Part shown: positions 15,550-23,888 of the stretch, one piece after another | Layout: every line of letters starts with the position of its first letter | Numbering within the stretch: the stretch's first letter is position 1 | NCBI GenBank assembly: GCA_024400895.1 | Contig: JAKSMA010000003.1 | Span: forward strand, 1 to 27,714 | Direction of reading: 5' to 3' | Length of the DNA: 27,714 nucleotides | DNA from: Muribaculaceae bacterium | GTDB taxonomy: Bacteria; Bacteroidota; Bacteroidia; Bacteroidales; Muribaculaceae | The notes under the pieces: model-generated | The model's input: the letters and a program-made list of their open reading frames with translations, nothing else | Database searches by the model: none | Told to the model about the DNA's origin: nothing | Program-made: the position numbers and the translations under genes

Positions 15550-18500
15550 ATGAAGAAGTTATTTTTACTGCTACTTCTCACTTGCTCTATTGCTGTGGGC
15601 GCTGCTGCCCAGAAGCTGATAAAGGGTCAAGTGGTTGACGCCTCCAGTGGGGAACCGCTGATAGGTGCAACAGTTCAACCTTCGGGTGGAGGTACAGGCG
15701 TGGCTACCGATGTCGATGGCAACTTTAGCATGCGTGTGCCCAACAATGTAAAAGCACTCCAAGTTTCTTATGTGGGTTATGTGACCCAGGCTGTCGCTCC
15801 GGAAGATGGGATGACTGTGAAACTCCTTCCTGGCTCCAACAGCCTCGATGAGGTGGTGGTGACAGCTCTTGGCATCAAGCGCGATGTGAAAGCGCTTGGC
15901 TATGCTGCATCAAATGTGAAAGGCGACGACATCGCCAAGACTCGCACTTCAGATGTGATGTCGAGTTTGGCAGGTAAGGTGGCCGGTGTGCAGATTCAAT
16001 CTGGCGCTTCCGACCCAGGTTCGTCAAATTCTGTGGTTATTCGTGGTTTCAGTTCTATTGCTGGCACCAACCAGCCGCTTTATGTGGTCGACGGTGTGCC
16101 TATGAACAACACCGCAGTGTATAACAGCAACGACGCTCTCAACAATGGTTACGACTTCGGTAACGGCGCCAACGCTGTGAACCCCGATGATGTGGAAAGT
16201 ATGACCATCTTGAAAGGTGCTGCTGCTACAGCACTCTATGGTAGCCGTGCAGCCAATGGTGTAGTGCTTATCACCACCAAGCAAGGTGTGCGTCAAGAAT
16301 CGGGTGTGGGTATTGAATACAATGGCGGCTTGCAATGGGAAACAGTGCTCCGCGTGCCTCAGATGCAAAACGATTTCGGTATGGGTTGGTATGGTGAAAA
16401 GACCGACGACGAAAACGGTTCTTGGGGACCAAAATTTGATGGCTCAATCCTGAGATGGGGTACAATCTACAACAACACCCAACAAATCAAGAGTTACAAG
16501 GCTATACCAAGCAATATCAAGGACTTCTTTGATACAGGTTTCCGCTACAACAACAGCATTTCGTTCAACGGTGCTACCGACAAGAGCACTTACTTCGTGT
16601 CGTTCTCTCATGTAAAGGACGATGGTATCATCCCTTACAACAAAGACACCTATAAGAAGATGACCGTTTCGGCTCGTGGTTCACACCGTGTGAAAAATGT
16701 GACCTTCAGTTCTTCGCTCAACTATGCATTCCAGCAAAATAGTTTCGTGACTACTGGTCAGGGCACTGGTTCGATGTACAACTCAATTATGCAAACTCCT
16801 CGCGATATCTCTATTGCAGGATTGAAAGACTTGGACAATATTTTCAACACTCCAGGCTACTACTACACACCTTATAATGTGCTCAACCCATATCAGCTGA
16901 TTCTCGACAACTTGAATGGCTACGAAAGCGAACGCTTCTATGGCAAGTTCCAACTCGATTGGGATATTATGCAAAGCCTCAAGTTCTCTTATCGCATTGG
17001 TCTTGACACAAGTGTAGGACACCACGAAACTGGTACGCCAAACTATAGTGCTCTTTACAAAAACACTCCAAACTATGCTGATGAGTTGGAAAGCATGACC
17101 GGTGGCTATAGCACAGAAACCACTCGCCGTCGTGAAATTAACCAAGACTTCATGCTCACTTTCGACAAGGATCTCAATAGCGACTTCCACTTGAATGCTC
17201 TTGCTGGTTTCAACGGCAACGAACGCCGCTATTCATCGAACACCTCAAGCATCACCAACCTCACCATTCCAACATGGTACAACATCAGCAACTCGGCTGG
17301 TATTCCTTCAGTGTCGCAATACACTTGGAAGCGTCGCCTCTATGGTGTATACGCCCATGTGGAAGGTGCTTACAAAAACCAACTCTACCTCACATTGGAG
17401 GCTCGTAACGACTGGTCGTCGACTCTTCCTGTAGGCAACCGCTCATTCTTCTATCCAGGTGTGACCGCAAGTTGGATTTTCTCAGAGAATTTCACTCCTG
17501 AACTTAAGAATGTGATCGACTTTGGTAAGTTCCGCGCATCTTGGGGCAAGACTGGTAACGATGCAAGTGTGTATATGACCAACTCAGTATATGGTCAGGC
17601 TGGTGCATCATCTACAGGCTGGGGTTCATCCAACTTCCCATTCACCAAGATTGGTGTTGATGCTTACACCTCAGGCAATGTGCTCGGTAGTGCAAAGCTC
17701 AGTCCTGAAATGTCGACTGAATTTGAATTCGGTTTGAATATGGCATTCCTCAAAAACCGCGTTTCTTTTGATGTGACTTACTACAACCGTAATTCCGACA
17801 AGCAAATCACCACATTGAGCATGGACCCTGCATCGGGCTACACATCTCAGAATGTGAACTTGGGTAAGATTCGCAACCACGGTTTTGAAGCAATGGTTAC
17901 AGTGGTGCCTGTTCGCACTCGCGACTTCTCTTGGAACCTCAATGTGAACTGGACCAAGAACTGGAATAAGGTGCTCGAACTTCCTGACGAACTTGGCGAC
18001 GAAGTGGAAATCTATGGTTTCTCTGGTGGCACAGGCCTCTACGCTATCGAAGGTAAGGAAATCGGTATCTTCAAGGCTTACCAAGCGCTCCGCGACGATC
18101 AAGGCCGCATCATCGTGAACTCTAACGGTATTCCTCAAAACACACCAGATTTGGTGGAATGCGGCTCTATGAACAACTTGTATCAACTGGGTGTGGGCAA
18201 CACATTCACCTACAAGGGTGTGAGTCTTTCGGTTGATTTCGACATTCGCAAGGGTGGCGTGCTCTTCTCAAGAACTAAGAACATTTCTTACTTCACCGGT
18301 AACGCTATCCAGACCGCCTTCAACGACCGTAACCCATTCGTTATTCCTAACTCTGTGAAGGAAGGCCCCGACGGAAAGCTCGTAGAAAACGACATTCCTG
18401 TCACTGCCACCCAGCTCTATAACTACTGGAACAACGGTGCGTGCGATATGGGCGCAAGCGACCTCGTTGACAAGTCGTATGTGAAACTCCGCTCAGTGGT

Positions 18501-18723
18501 TCTCCGCTGGGAACTCCCAAGAAAGTGGCTTGCTAAGACATTCTTGACTGGCGCAAGCATCTCATTCTTCGGCAACAACTTGCTGATGTGGACTCCATCA
18601 AGCAACACATTCATCGATCCTGAAGCATCAACCTTCGGTAACGACCTTGAAGGTAACTTCGGTGAATACAGTGCTACTCCAAGTTCTCGCAAGTTTGGTT
18701 TCAATGTTCAAGTTAAATTCTAA
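15550..18723 (+). CDS. SusC/RagA-family TonB-dependent outer-membrane transporter
   Basis: I start this 1057-aa protein at the ATG at 15550, which gives a canonical signal peptide (MKKLFLLLLLTCSIAVGAAAQ). A frame start at 15520 would add ten hydrophobic residues before it. Domains in order: a carboxypeptidase-regulatory-like beta-sandwich (about 22-95, IKGQVVDASSGEPLIGATV), a TonB-box-like segment (DEVVVTALGIKRDVKALGYA), a plug (VSSLAGKVAGVQ-like, then VVIRGFSS, PLYVVDGVPMNN and TALYGSRAANGVVLITTK) and a 22-strand barrel to the C-terminal FNVQVKF. SusC proteins import large substrates with a SusD lid using TonB energy. It is first in a four-gene operon. The accessory lipoproteins suggest a peptide-type rather than glycan-type locus. 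Confidence 0.93.
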   Translation: MKKLFLLLLLTCSIAVGAAAQKLIKGQVVDASSGEPLIGATVQPSGGGTGVATDVDGNFSMRVPNNVKALQVSYVGYVTQAVAPEDGMTVKLLPGSNSLDEVVVTALGIKRDVKALGYAASNVKGDDIAKTRTSDVMSSLAGKVAGVQIQSGASDPGSSNSVVIRGFSSIAGTNQPLYVVDGVPMNNTAVYNSNDALNNGYDFGNGANAVNPDDVESMTILKGAAATALYGSRAANGVVLITTKQGVRQESGVGIEYNGGLQWETVLRVPQMQNDFGMGWYGEKTDDENGSWGPKFDGSILRWGTIYNNTQQIKSYKAIPSNIKDFFDTGFRYNNSISFNGATDKSTYFVSFSHVKDDGIIPYNKDTYKKMTVSARGSHRVKNVTFSSSLNYAFQQNSFVTTGQGTGSMYNSIMQTPRDISIAGLKDLDNIFNTPGYYYTPYNVLNPYQLILDNLNGYESERFYGKFQLDWDIMQSLKFSYRIGLDTSVGHHETGTPNYSALYKNTPNYADELESMTGGYSTETTRRREINQDFMLTFDKDLNSDFHLNALAGFNGNERRYSSNTSSITNLTIPTWYNISNSAGIPSVSQYTWKRRLYGVYAHVEGAYKNQLYLTLEARNDWSSTLPVGNRSFFYPGVTASWIFSENFTPELKNVIDFGKFRASWGKTGNDASVYMTNSVYGQAGASSTGWGSSNFPFTKIGVDAYTSGNVLGSAKLSPEMSTEFEFGLNMAFLKNRVSFDVTYYNRNSDKQITTLSMDPASGYTSQNVNLGKIRNHGFEAMVTVVPVRTRDFSWNLNVNWTKNWNKVLELPDELGDEVEIYGFSGGTGLYAIEGKEIGIFKAYQALRDDQGRIIVNSNGIPQNTPDLVECGSMNNLYQLGVGNTFTYKGVSLSVDFDIRKGGVLFSRTKNISYFTGNAIQTAFNDRNPFVIPNSVKEGPDGKLVENDIPVTATQLYNYWNNGACDMGASDLVDKSYVKLRSVVLRWELPRKWLAKTFLTGASISFFGNNLLMWTPSSNTFIDPEASTFGNDLEGNFGEYSATPSSRKFGFNVQVKF

Positions 18724-18741
18724 AAGAGAGGACATACAATT

Positions 18742-20217
18742 ATGAAAAAGATATTATATTCGGCCATTGCTGGCCTTCTCGCCCTGAGTAGCTGTAACTT
18801 GGATATCAATGATAATCCAAACTACCCATCAAGCGGCGATATCACTCCTGCTCTCCAATTCCCTGCAGCTGTCAATAGTGTTGCCGACGCGGTGGGCTCA
18901 CAAATGTTTATCTATGGTGGCTTCTTCTCTCAATATTTTGAGCAAATGCCAGAAGCCAACCAATACAATGATATTGCAGAGCTGAACATCGACGAGTCAA
19001 AGGACTTGTTCACTCGCGTGTATCGCTCACTCTATGCTGGCGCGCTTCAAGACCTTCATGAAATCAAGGGCAAGACAAACAACACAGCCGACCTTTTTGC
19101 AGTGGCTGTAATGCGTGCTCAAGCATTCCAATTGCTCGTTGATAACACCAGCGAAACTCCTTACACCGAAGCTCTTCAAGGTAGCGCCAACGCAAACCCT
19201 GCTTACGACGATGGCAAGACCGTGTACGAAGGAGTGCTTAAAGAACTTGATGAAGCAGAGGCCGCACTCAAAACTTCCACAATGGAAATGACCGACCCAT
19301 TGCTTCAAAAAGATGTTGATCAATGGAAAGGATATGCCAATGCCCTCCGCTTGCGTATGTATATGCGTCTTATCGACGGTGGTGTGAACGCTGCTGAATA
19401 CACCGCAAAGGCAAAGGCTCTCGTGGCTGCAGACAAATTCTTCAAAGGCGATGTGAAGTGGGATGTTTATTCTCCAGTGGAAGGGCAGTTCAACCCTTGG
19501 TACGACACCAAGTTTGCATTGAACACCAACAACTTCTGCGCTGCTTATCCAATCGCTTCTTATATGAGCGAAACAGACGACCCACGTATCGCCTACAGCA
19601 TGTCGCCTCGTGCATCCGACAACACTTGGGCAGGTCAGTTCCCTGGCGCAAAGCAAGGCAACATCTACGATCCATCATCTCACAAAAACAACAGCGTGAG
19701 TGCAATCAATGTTGAGTCGTTCAAGGATGCTCCTATCTATCTCTTCACTCAAAGCGAGCTGAAATTCCTCGTTGCAGAAGTGGAATATCGCTTCAACAAC
19801 AATTCTACAGCAGCCAAGGACGCTTATGAGGAAGCTGTAAAGGCCGATTTCAATAGTCGTGATATAGCAGGTGCAGAGGAATTCCTTGCTGCAGCCGGCA
19901 ATTGGGACGCAGCTCCTCAAAAGCTTGAACTCCTTTATATGCAAAAGTGGGTGGCATTTCTGATGCGCAACCACATGGAAGCATGGTCGGAAATCCGACG
20001 CACAGATGTGCCAAAGTTGTCGAAGTTCACTGCAGCCGAAATCAATGCCTCTCCAGCAGCCTACACTCCTGGCGAACTCATCGCTCCAGACGTGAACTAT
20101 TATGGCAAGGGCAATATTGCAATGCGTGTGCCTTATTCAAGCGCTTCTCGCAGCTACAATTCCAACACTCCAGCTGCAAAGATGATTTCTGAGAAGGTGT
20201 TCTGGGATGTTAAATAA
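18742..20217 (+). CDS. SusD-like outer-membrane lipoprotein (SusD/RagB superfamily)
   Basis: This 491-aa lipoprotein has the lipid cysteine at C18 (LALSSCNLDIN). The opening CNLDINDNPN and the helical TPR-like body (LYAGALQDLHEI, MRAQAFQLLVDNTSETPY, MYMRLIDGG) match the second SusD-like family (SusD-like_2). A conserved-type C-terminal part contains KWVAFLMRNHMEAWSEIRRTDVP. SusD acts as a hinged lid on the SusC barrel at the cell surface. It follows susC by 18 bp with an SD-like AGAGAGGA. Substrate cannot be assigned from the sequence alone. Confidence 0.9.
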   Translation: MKKILYSAIAGLLALSSCNLDINDNPNYPSSGDITPALQFPAAVNSVADAVGSQMFIYGGFFSQYFEQMPEANQYNDIAELNIDESKDLFTRVYRSLYAGALQDLHEIKGKTNNTADLFAVAVMRAQAFQLLVDNTSETPYTEALQGSANANPAYDDGKTVYEGVLKELDEAEAALKTSTMEMTDPLLQKDVDQWKGYANALRLRMYMRLIDGGVNAAEYTAKAKALVAADKFFKGDVKWDVYSPVEGQFNPWYDTKFALNTNNFCAAYPIASYMSETDDPRIAYSMSPRASDNTWAGQFPGAKQGNIYDPSSHKNNSVSAINVESFKDAPIYLFTQSELKFLVAEVEYRFNNNSTAAKDAYEEAVKADFNSRDIAGAEEFLAAAGNWDAAPQKLELLYMQKWVAFLMRNHMEAWSEIRRTDVPKLSKFTAAEINASPAAYTPGELIAPDVNYYGKGNIAMRVPYSSASRSYNSNTPAAKMISEKVFWDVK

Positions 20218-20235
20218 TAAAAACAGCAATCGATT

Positions 20236-20961
20236 ATGAAAAAGATATTTTTATATAGTTTGATGGCACTTTCGTCGGTGGGTTTGTTCACTTCTTGTAA
20301 CGACGACCACGACTTGTTGACCGATACCAAAGTTACCCACTTTGCCGACATCGTTCTTCTCGGCGACGAAGAAGTTGTGCTTCAGGCTGGCGACGCCTGG
20401 ACAGATCCAGGCGTGAAGGCTTCAATTGGCGATCAAGATGTGACCGACCGTGTGGTTGTTACTGGCCACGCAAGTGCTAATGAAGGCGGTATCAACTCTC
20501 TGACCTATACAGTAAAGAACGACGATGGCTTCGCGACATCGGCTTATCGCACTGTGTATGTCTACGACAAGAAGAATTTCCAAAGTGCCTACGATGCAGC
20601 CTCTTCTTTTGGCTCCCGCAAATTCAGCGGTCTGCCAGTGAGCATCTGCAAAGTAGAAGGTAATGTGTATCACATCAGCGACGCACTTGGTGGTTTCTAT
20701 GCATTTGGTCGCTATCCACAATATTTGGGCGACAATTACTCTTGGGCAGATGGCTTCATTGAAAATGCCGATCAGCCATTCTCATTAGGTGCCTACATCA
20801 TGCTCAATGCTGATAATTCGATAGAAATTCTGGAATACGACGAATGGTATTGGACTCCTGACAACCCAGTTTTCTTGTCGGGCACTTACGATCCTGCCAC
20901 TGGCACAGTCGAACTCGTTTACGATTTCGGTGGAACATTTACAGTTACTTTAACCAAATAA
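20236..20961 (+). CDS. Surface lipoprotein with DUF5011-like Ig domain (BT_2262-like)
   Basis: This 241-aa lipoprotein has lipid cysteine C21 (FTSCNDD). Residues about 35-110 form a bacterial Ig-like domain of the DUF5011 type (GDEEVVLQAGDAWTDPGVKA, then GGINSLTYTVKNDDGFA). The C-terminal about 130 residues are aromatic-rich (YPQYLGDNYSWADGF, DEWYWTPDNP) and end in beta strands. This order resembles BT2262 of the B. thetaiotaomicron BT2264-BT2261 locus, whose SusCD complex was found to bind peptides. Role: accessory substrate binding at the cell surface, inferred. It follows SusD by 18 bp. Confidence 0.75.
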   Translation: MKKIFLYSLMALSSVGLFTSCNDDHDLLTDTKVTHFADIVLLGDEEVVLQAGDAWTDPGVKASIGDQDVTDRVVVTGHASANEGGINSLTYTVKNDDGFATSAYRTVYVYDKKNFQSAYDAASSFGSRKFSGLPVSICKVEGNVYHISDALGGFYAFGRYPQYLGDNYSWADGFIENADQPFSLGAYIMLNADNSIEILEYDEWYWTPDNPVFLSGTYDPATGTVELVYDFGGTFTVTLTK

Positions 20962-20979
20962 CAGAAAGGAAACAGAAAT

Positions 20980-21495
20980 ATGAAAAAGTATATTTATATT
21001 TTCACTCTCGCTCTCGTTTCGGCATTCTCTTTCACCTCGTGTGGTGTGGAGACCAATGAAGAACCTGGCGGTACTGCTGTTCAGAAAATGGCAGGTAACT
21101 GGGATGTGAACGTCGTAGGTGTAAACGATGCGGGCGAAGAGGTGGTTGATTTTGGCGAAGCCACTATCTACACCTACAACACAGTGGATAACAGCGCTGC
21201 AAAAATGTGGCTCGACGACCGCAACTCGTTCTGGGCATTCAAGTTTAAGGTGGATGTTAACTACGAACAGCGCTCGTTCTCTTGCGCAGAGGTTGACTAC
21301 GACGAGGCTGGTACAGGCACTGCAGTAGTGACAGGCGGCAAGGTGCTTGAAGGTAAGGCTACCAACTTGCATGGAATGCCTAACGATAGCATCGTGTTCT
21401 ATGTCGACTTCGACGATGCCACTGATTACTACAAAGCCTACGGATTCTCCAAATTTAAGATATCTGGCCAGCGCCATACAGGCTTCTATGAGTAA
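20980..21495 (+). CDS. Lipid-binding/calycin-like lipoprotein (BT_2261-like)
   Basis: This 171-aa lipoprotein has lipid cysteine C21 (SFTSCGVE). The rest is a small beta-rich domain starting MAGNWDVNVVGVNDAGEE, with WLDDRNSFWAFKFKVDVN and ending SKFKISGQRHTGFYE. It fits the small 'lipid-binding putative hydrolase' family found as the last gene of SusCD loci of the BT2261 type. A binding function is family inference. It has an SD-like AAAGGA, an 18-bp spacer and a terminator about 60 bp downstream, so it ends the operon. Confidence 0.75.
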   Translation: MKKYIYIFTLALVSAFSFTSCGVETNEEPGGTAVQKMAGNWDVNVVGVNDAGEEVVDFGEATIYTYNTVDNSAAKMWLDDRNSFWAFKFKVDVNYEQRSFSCAEVDYDEAGTGTAVVTGGKVLEGKATNLHGMPNDSIVFYVDFDDATDYYKAYGFSKFKISGQRHTGFYE

Positions 21496-21552
21496 TCATT
21501 GAAGATATTTGAAAATATGCCCGTGAGGGTGTTCTCATAAACACTGGTTTCG

Positions 21553-21594
21553 GGAGTGAAATTGATGAAAGTCGGTTTCACTCCTGTTATTTTG
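21553..21594 (+). terminator. Terminator of the SusC/SusD operon
   Basis: A 9-bp perfect stem pairs 21553-21561 with 21576-21584. The following TGTTATTTTG is T-rich. It lies about 58 bp after the last stop. Confidence 0.6.
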
Positions 21595-21886
21595 TAGGTG
21601 GCTATCCAGGAGCTTTGGTTGCTCTGCTGCTGGGTTCCGGACAGAACGTGGATGCTCCTTGCAAATTAGTGCTCTCCGTTTTAGTTCTTGGGCAGCTTTT
21701 TTTGGGGGTGTTTTTCTTGAAAATATGGGTGTTTGGCGTGAAAATCGGGCGGTTTGTCTACTTTTTTTGTGATTTGTGGGATGTTTACGTAATTTTACTA
21801 TGGAAAATGATTATTGATGGATTCATGAAATCTATTACAGATTGTTTTTCACAATTTATATAAAGTTTGTAAGAGTGATTTTTCAT
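21595..21886. other. AT-rich intergenic stretch before an orphan terminator
   Basis: This holds an open frame at 21615-21863 (82 aa, hydrophobic, Trp/Phe-rich). It lacks a visible ribosome site, a promoter or any known domain, so I do not call it a gene. A second terminator right after it (21887-21920) suggests some transcript ends here, possibly a small RNA. Confidence 0.3.
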
Positions 21887-21920
21887 CTTCCTTCGCAGTG
21901 ATGCGAGGGGAGTTTTTTTT
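21887..21920 (+). terminator. Strong orphan intrinsic terminator
   Basis: An 11-bp stem pairs 21887-21897 with 21902-21912, including two G-T pairs, closed by a GTGA tetraloop. Eight T residues follow at 21913-21920. No confident gene ends just upstream. Confidence 0.75.
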
Positions 21921-22005
21921 GTTATAGTTGAGTGCTTTTTCTCAGTTCTTTGTTCGAGTTGAAGAAAATGTGAATGATAAATGGTGTTTGTTGTGATTTT
22001 TTACT

Positions 22006-22013
22006 TATCTTTG
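22006..22013 (+). promoter_or_regulatory. -7 element of the glycosyltransferase gene
   Basis: TATCTTTG fits the consensus. A TTTG at 21987-21990 is only 15 bp upstream, so the -33 match is poor. The ATG is at 22084. Confidence 0.45.
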
Positions 22014-22083
22014 CAATTCACAATATTATAATTTGTAAGGAAAAAACAGGCATAATATACTCTATAAATACAACTAAGAATAG

Positions 22084-23217
22084 ATGGTAATCGGTTTTGA
22101 TGCTAAATATATGCTCGACGATAAAGGCGGGCTTGGACATTACGGACGACTCTCTCTCGAAGCACTGACAGAACATTGCCAGCGTAACGACTACATATTA
22201 TACACTCCCGATACACACGATGGAACCACTGGCATTAACAAACTTCTTGTTCATGCCTCAATCCACCTGAAAACCCCGCATAGCGCATCTTTTGGCGACA
22301 AGTGGCGTACAGGAAAAGGTATTCTAAAAGATGCCCATCGACATGGTGTTCAGGTTTTCCACGGGTTATCGGGCATGTTGCCAGAAGGTATTGAAGATTC
22401 TGGTATGGCTACGGTGGTGACCATTGGAAGCTTGCTTCACAAGCGTTATTCGGGTGATTTTTCGTTCTTTGAAAAGATGCGCATTAATCGTCAGTTGAAG
22501 GCTACGCTCAAGCGTGCCGACGCTGTGGTGGCCATGAGCGAATTCAGCAAGCGTGAAATTATGGAGCACTATGGCGTGGCTGCCGAGAAAATTCGTGTGA
22601 TTATGCCGGTGTGCGAGTCGCACTTTTCTAAGGAATTGTCGGAGCAAGTGATGGAAGTGCACCGCGCCAACTACGTATTGCCCGAAAAATACATACTGGC
22701 TTCAGGCAATTTCGATGAGCGCCATAATCTCACGAAAGTGGTTGAAGCTTTGGCGAAAATTGACGATAAGGATGTGTGTATGGTGATAGTGGGGCATCGC
22801 AACAGCTATTACGAGAAGCTCAAGCAGATGGCTTCGCAACTTGGTGTGAGTGGCCGCATCGTGCGCATAAAAAAAGTGCATGAAACCGACCTTCCTGCTG
22901 TCTACAAGATGGCCTCGGTGGTGGTTTGCCCATCTCGTTATGAATGTGCGAGTCTCTCCATTCCCCGTGCCTTTAAGGCCGAGGTGCCAGTGGTGGCTGC
23001 CACAGGCTCGTGTATGGAGGAATACGGCGGTGATGCAGCACTGTATTTCAGTCCTGATTCTGCCGATGAGTTGGCTGACGCTTTGAATCGTGCTTTGGGG
23101 GCGGAGCGAGAGGCTCTTTTGGAGGCAGAGAAAGTGCAGGCAGAGAAGTTTGCTTCTGCCCGACTTGCTAATCAGTTGAACGAACTCTATCGTGAACTCA
23201 AAGACAATTTGAAATAA
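22084..23217 (+). CDS. Family 4 glycosyltransferase (GT-B fold)
   Basis: This 377-aa protein has a GT-B layout. The N-terminal domain (about 1-190) includes KGGLGHYGRLSLEAL and HGLSGMLPEG. A linker carries AVVAMSEFSKREIMEHYGV. The C-terminal domain begins near YILASGNFDERHNL, with VIVGHRNSYYEKL and the nucleotide-sugar-binding region VVCPSRYECASLSIPRAFKAEVPVVA. Family 4 enzymes transfer sugars from nucleotide donors with retention of configuration. Donor and acceptor are not readable here. It is cytoplasmic or peripheral, with no signal. The next gene starts 15 bp downstream, so the two are probably co-transcribed. No other polysaccharide genes are nearby, so it is not part of a visible capsule cluster. 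Confidence 0.85.
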   Translation: MVIGFDAKYMLDDKGGLGHYGRLSLEALTEHCQRNDYILYTPDTHDGTTGINKLLVHASIHLKTPHSASFGDKWRTGKGILKDAHRHGVQVFHGLSGMLPEGIEDSGMATVVTIGSLLHKRYSGDFSFFEKMRINRQLKATLKRADAVVAMSEFSKREIMEHYGVAAEKIRVIMPVCESHFSKELSEQVMEVHRANYVLPEKYILASGNFDERHNLTKVVEALAKIDDKDVCMVIVGHRNSYYEKLKQMASQLGVSGRIVRIKKVHETDLPAVYKMASVVVCPSRYECASLSIPRAFKAEVPVVAATGSCMEEYGGDAALYFSPDSADELADALNRALGAEREALLEAEKVQAEKFASARLANQLNELYRELKDNLK

Positions 23218-23232
23218 TCATCTCAAAATATA

Positions 23233-23715
23233 ATGGCAAAAATCGGCAATATCGACATTGAAGCACGCGCACGTGCCGGACGCGAAAATTTCCTTAAAGG
23301 CTACAATTGTGCTCAGTCGGTGATTGCTGCGTTTGCCGACGTTTATCCCGCCGCCGACATCGACACGCTGCTTCGTCTTGCAGCATCGTTTGGTGGTGGA
23401 ATGGGCCGATTGCGCATGACTTGTGGTGCCGTGAGTGGCATGTTTATGCTCGCGGGCCTTGAGAATGGCAGTGCCACCCCGGGCAATCTTGATGCTCGCA
23501 CGCGCAACTACGCCCTCGTGCAAGAACTGGGTGCGAAATTCACCGAAGAAAATGATTCTATGATTTGCGCCACACTGCTGGGATTGCGCACTGGCGCTAT
23601 CGAGCCACCTCGTCCCAGCGAACGCACAGCCGAATACTATCGTCAGCGCCCATGTCCTCGTCTGATAGAAAGCGCTTGCCGCATCTATGCCCAGCATTTG
23701 GCGGAAAAGAAATAA
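23233..23715 (+). CDS. C_GCAxxG_C_C family protein
   Basis: This 160-aa protein shows the family signature: GYNCAQSV (C26), SFGGGMGRLRMTCGAVSG (C64), ICATLLG (C112) and RPCPRLIESAC (C141, C149). The family is named for this cysteine pattern. It is thought to bind a redox cofactor or iron-sulfur-type centre, but no biochemical role is settled. It is cytoplasmic, with no signal peptide. It probably shares a transcript with the glycosyltransferase gene. Length is normal for the family. Confidence 0.85.
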   Translation: MAKIGNIDIEARARAGRENFLKGYNCAQSVIAAFADVYPAADIDTLLRLAASFGGGMGRLRMTCGAVSGMFMLAGLENGSATPGNLDARTRNYALVQELGAKFTEENDSMICATLLGLRTGAIEPPRPSERTAEYYRQRPCPRLIESACRIYAQHLAEKK

Positions 23716-23734
23716 TAGAATAAGAAGAGAGAGA

Positions 23735-23847
23735 AATTAGATGTTAGAAATTAGAGCCCTATGAGCCCTCTTAGATTTCTAACCTCTATCTTCTAACCTC
23801 TAACCTCTAACCTCTAATTTCTGACTTCTAATTTCTAACATCTAATT
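23735..23847. repeat. Heptamer repeat array with 21-bp inverted repeat ends
   Basis: 23735-23755 and 23827-23847 are perfect 21-bp inverted repeats. From 23777 to 23846 the DNA is ten consecutive 7-bp units of the form nTCTAAn (TTAGA on the minus strand), with some variants. The left arm carries three units in the opposite direction, so a long hairpin can form. Confidence 0.85.
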
Positions 23848-23855
23848 ATTTATTG

Positions 23856-23863
23856 TAACTTTG
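23856..23863 (+). promoter_or_regulatory. -7 element of the esterase gene
   Basis: TAACTTTG fits the consensus, 25 bp before the ATG at 23889. The -33 region would lie inside the heptamer array, and no TTTG is seen there. Confidence 0.45.
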
Positions 23864-23888
23864 TGGTGTAGAATTAATTTTGCTGACT

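Noticed and set aside
21615..21863. 82-aa hydrophobic protein-coding gene
   Set aside because: No ribosome site, promoter or family visible; kept only as a note beside the orphan terminator.
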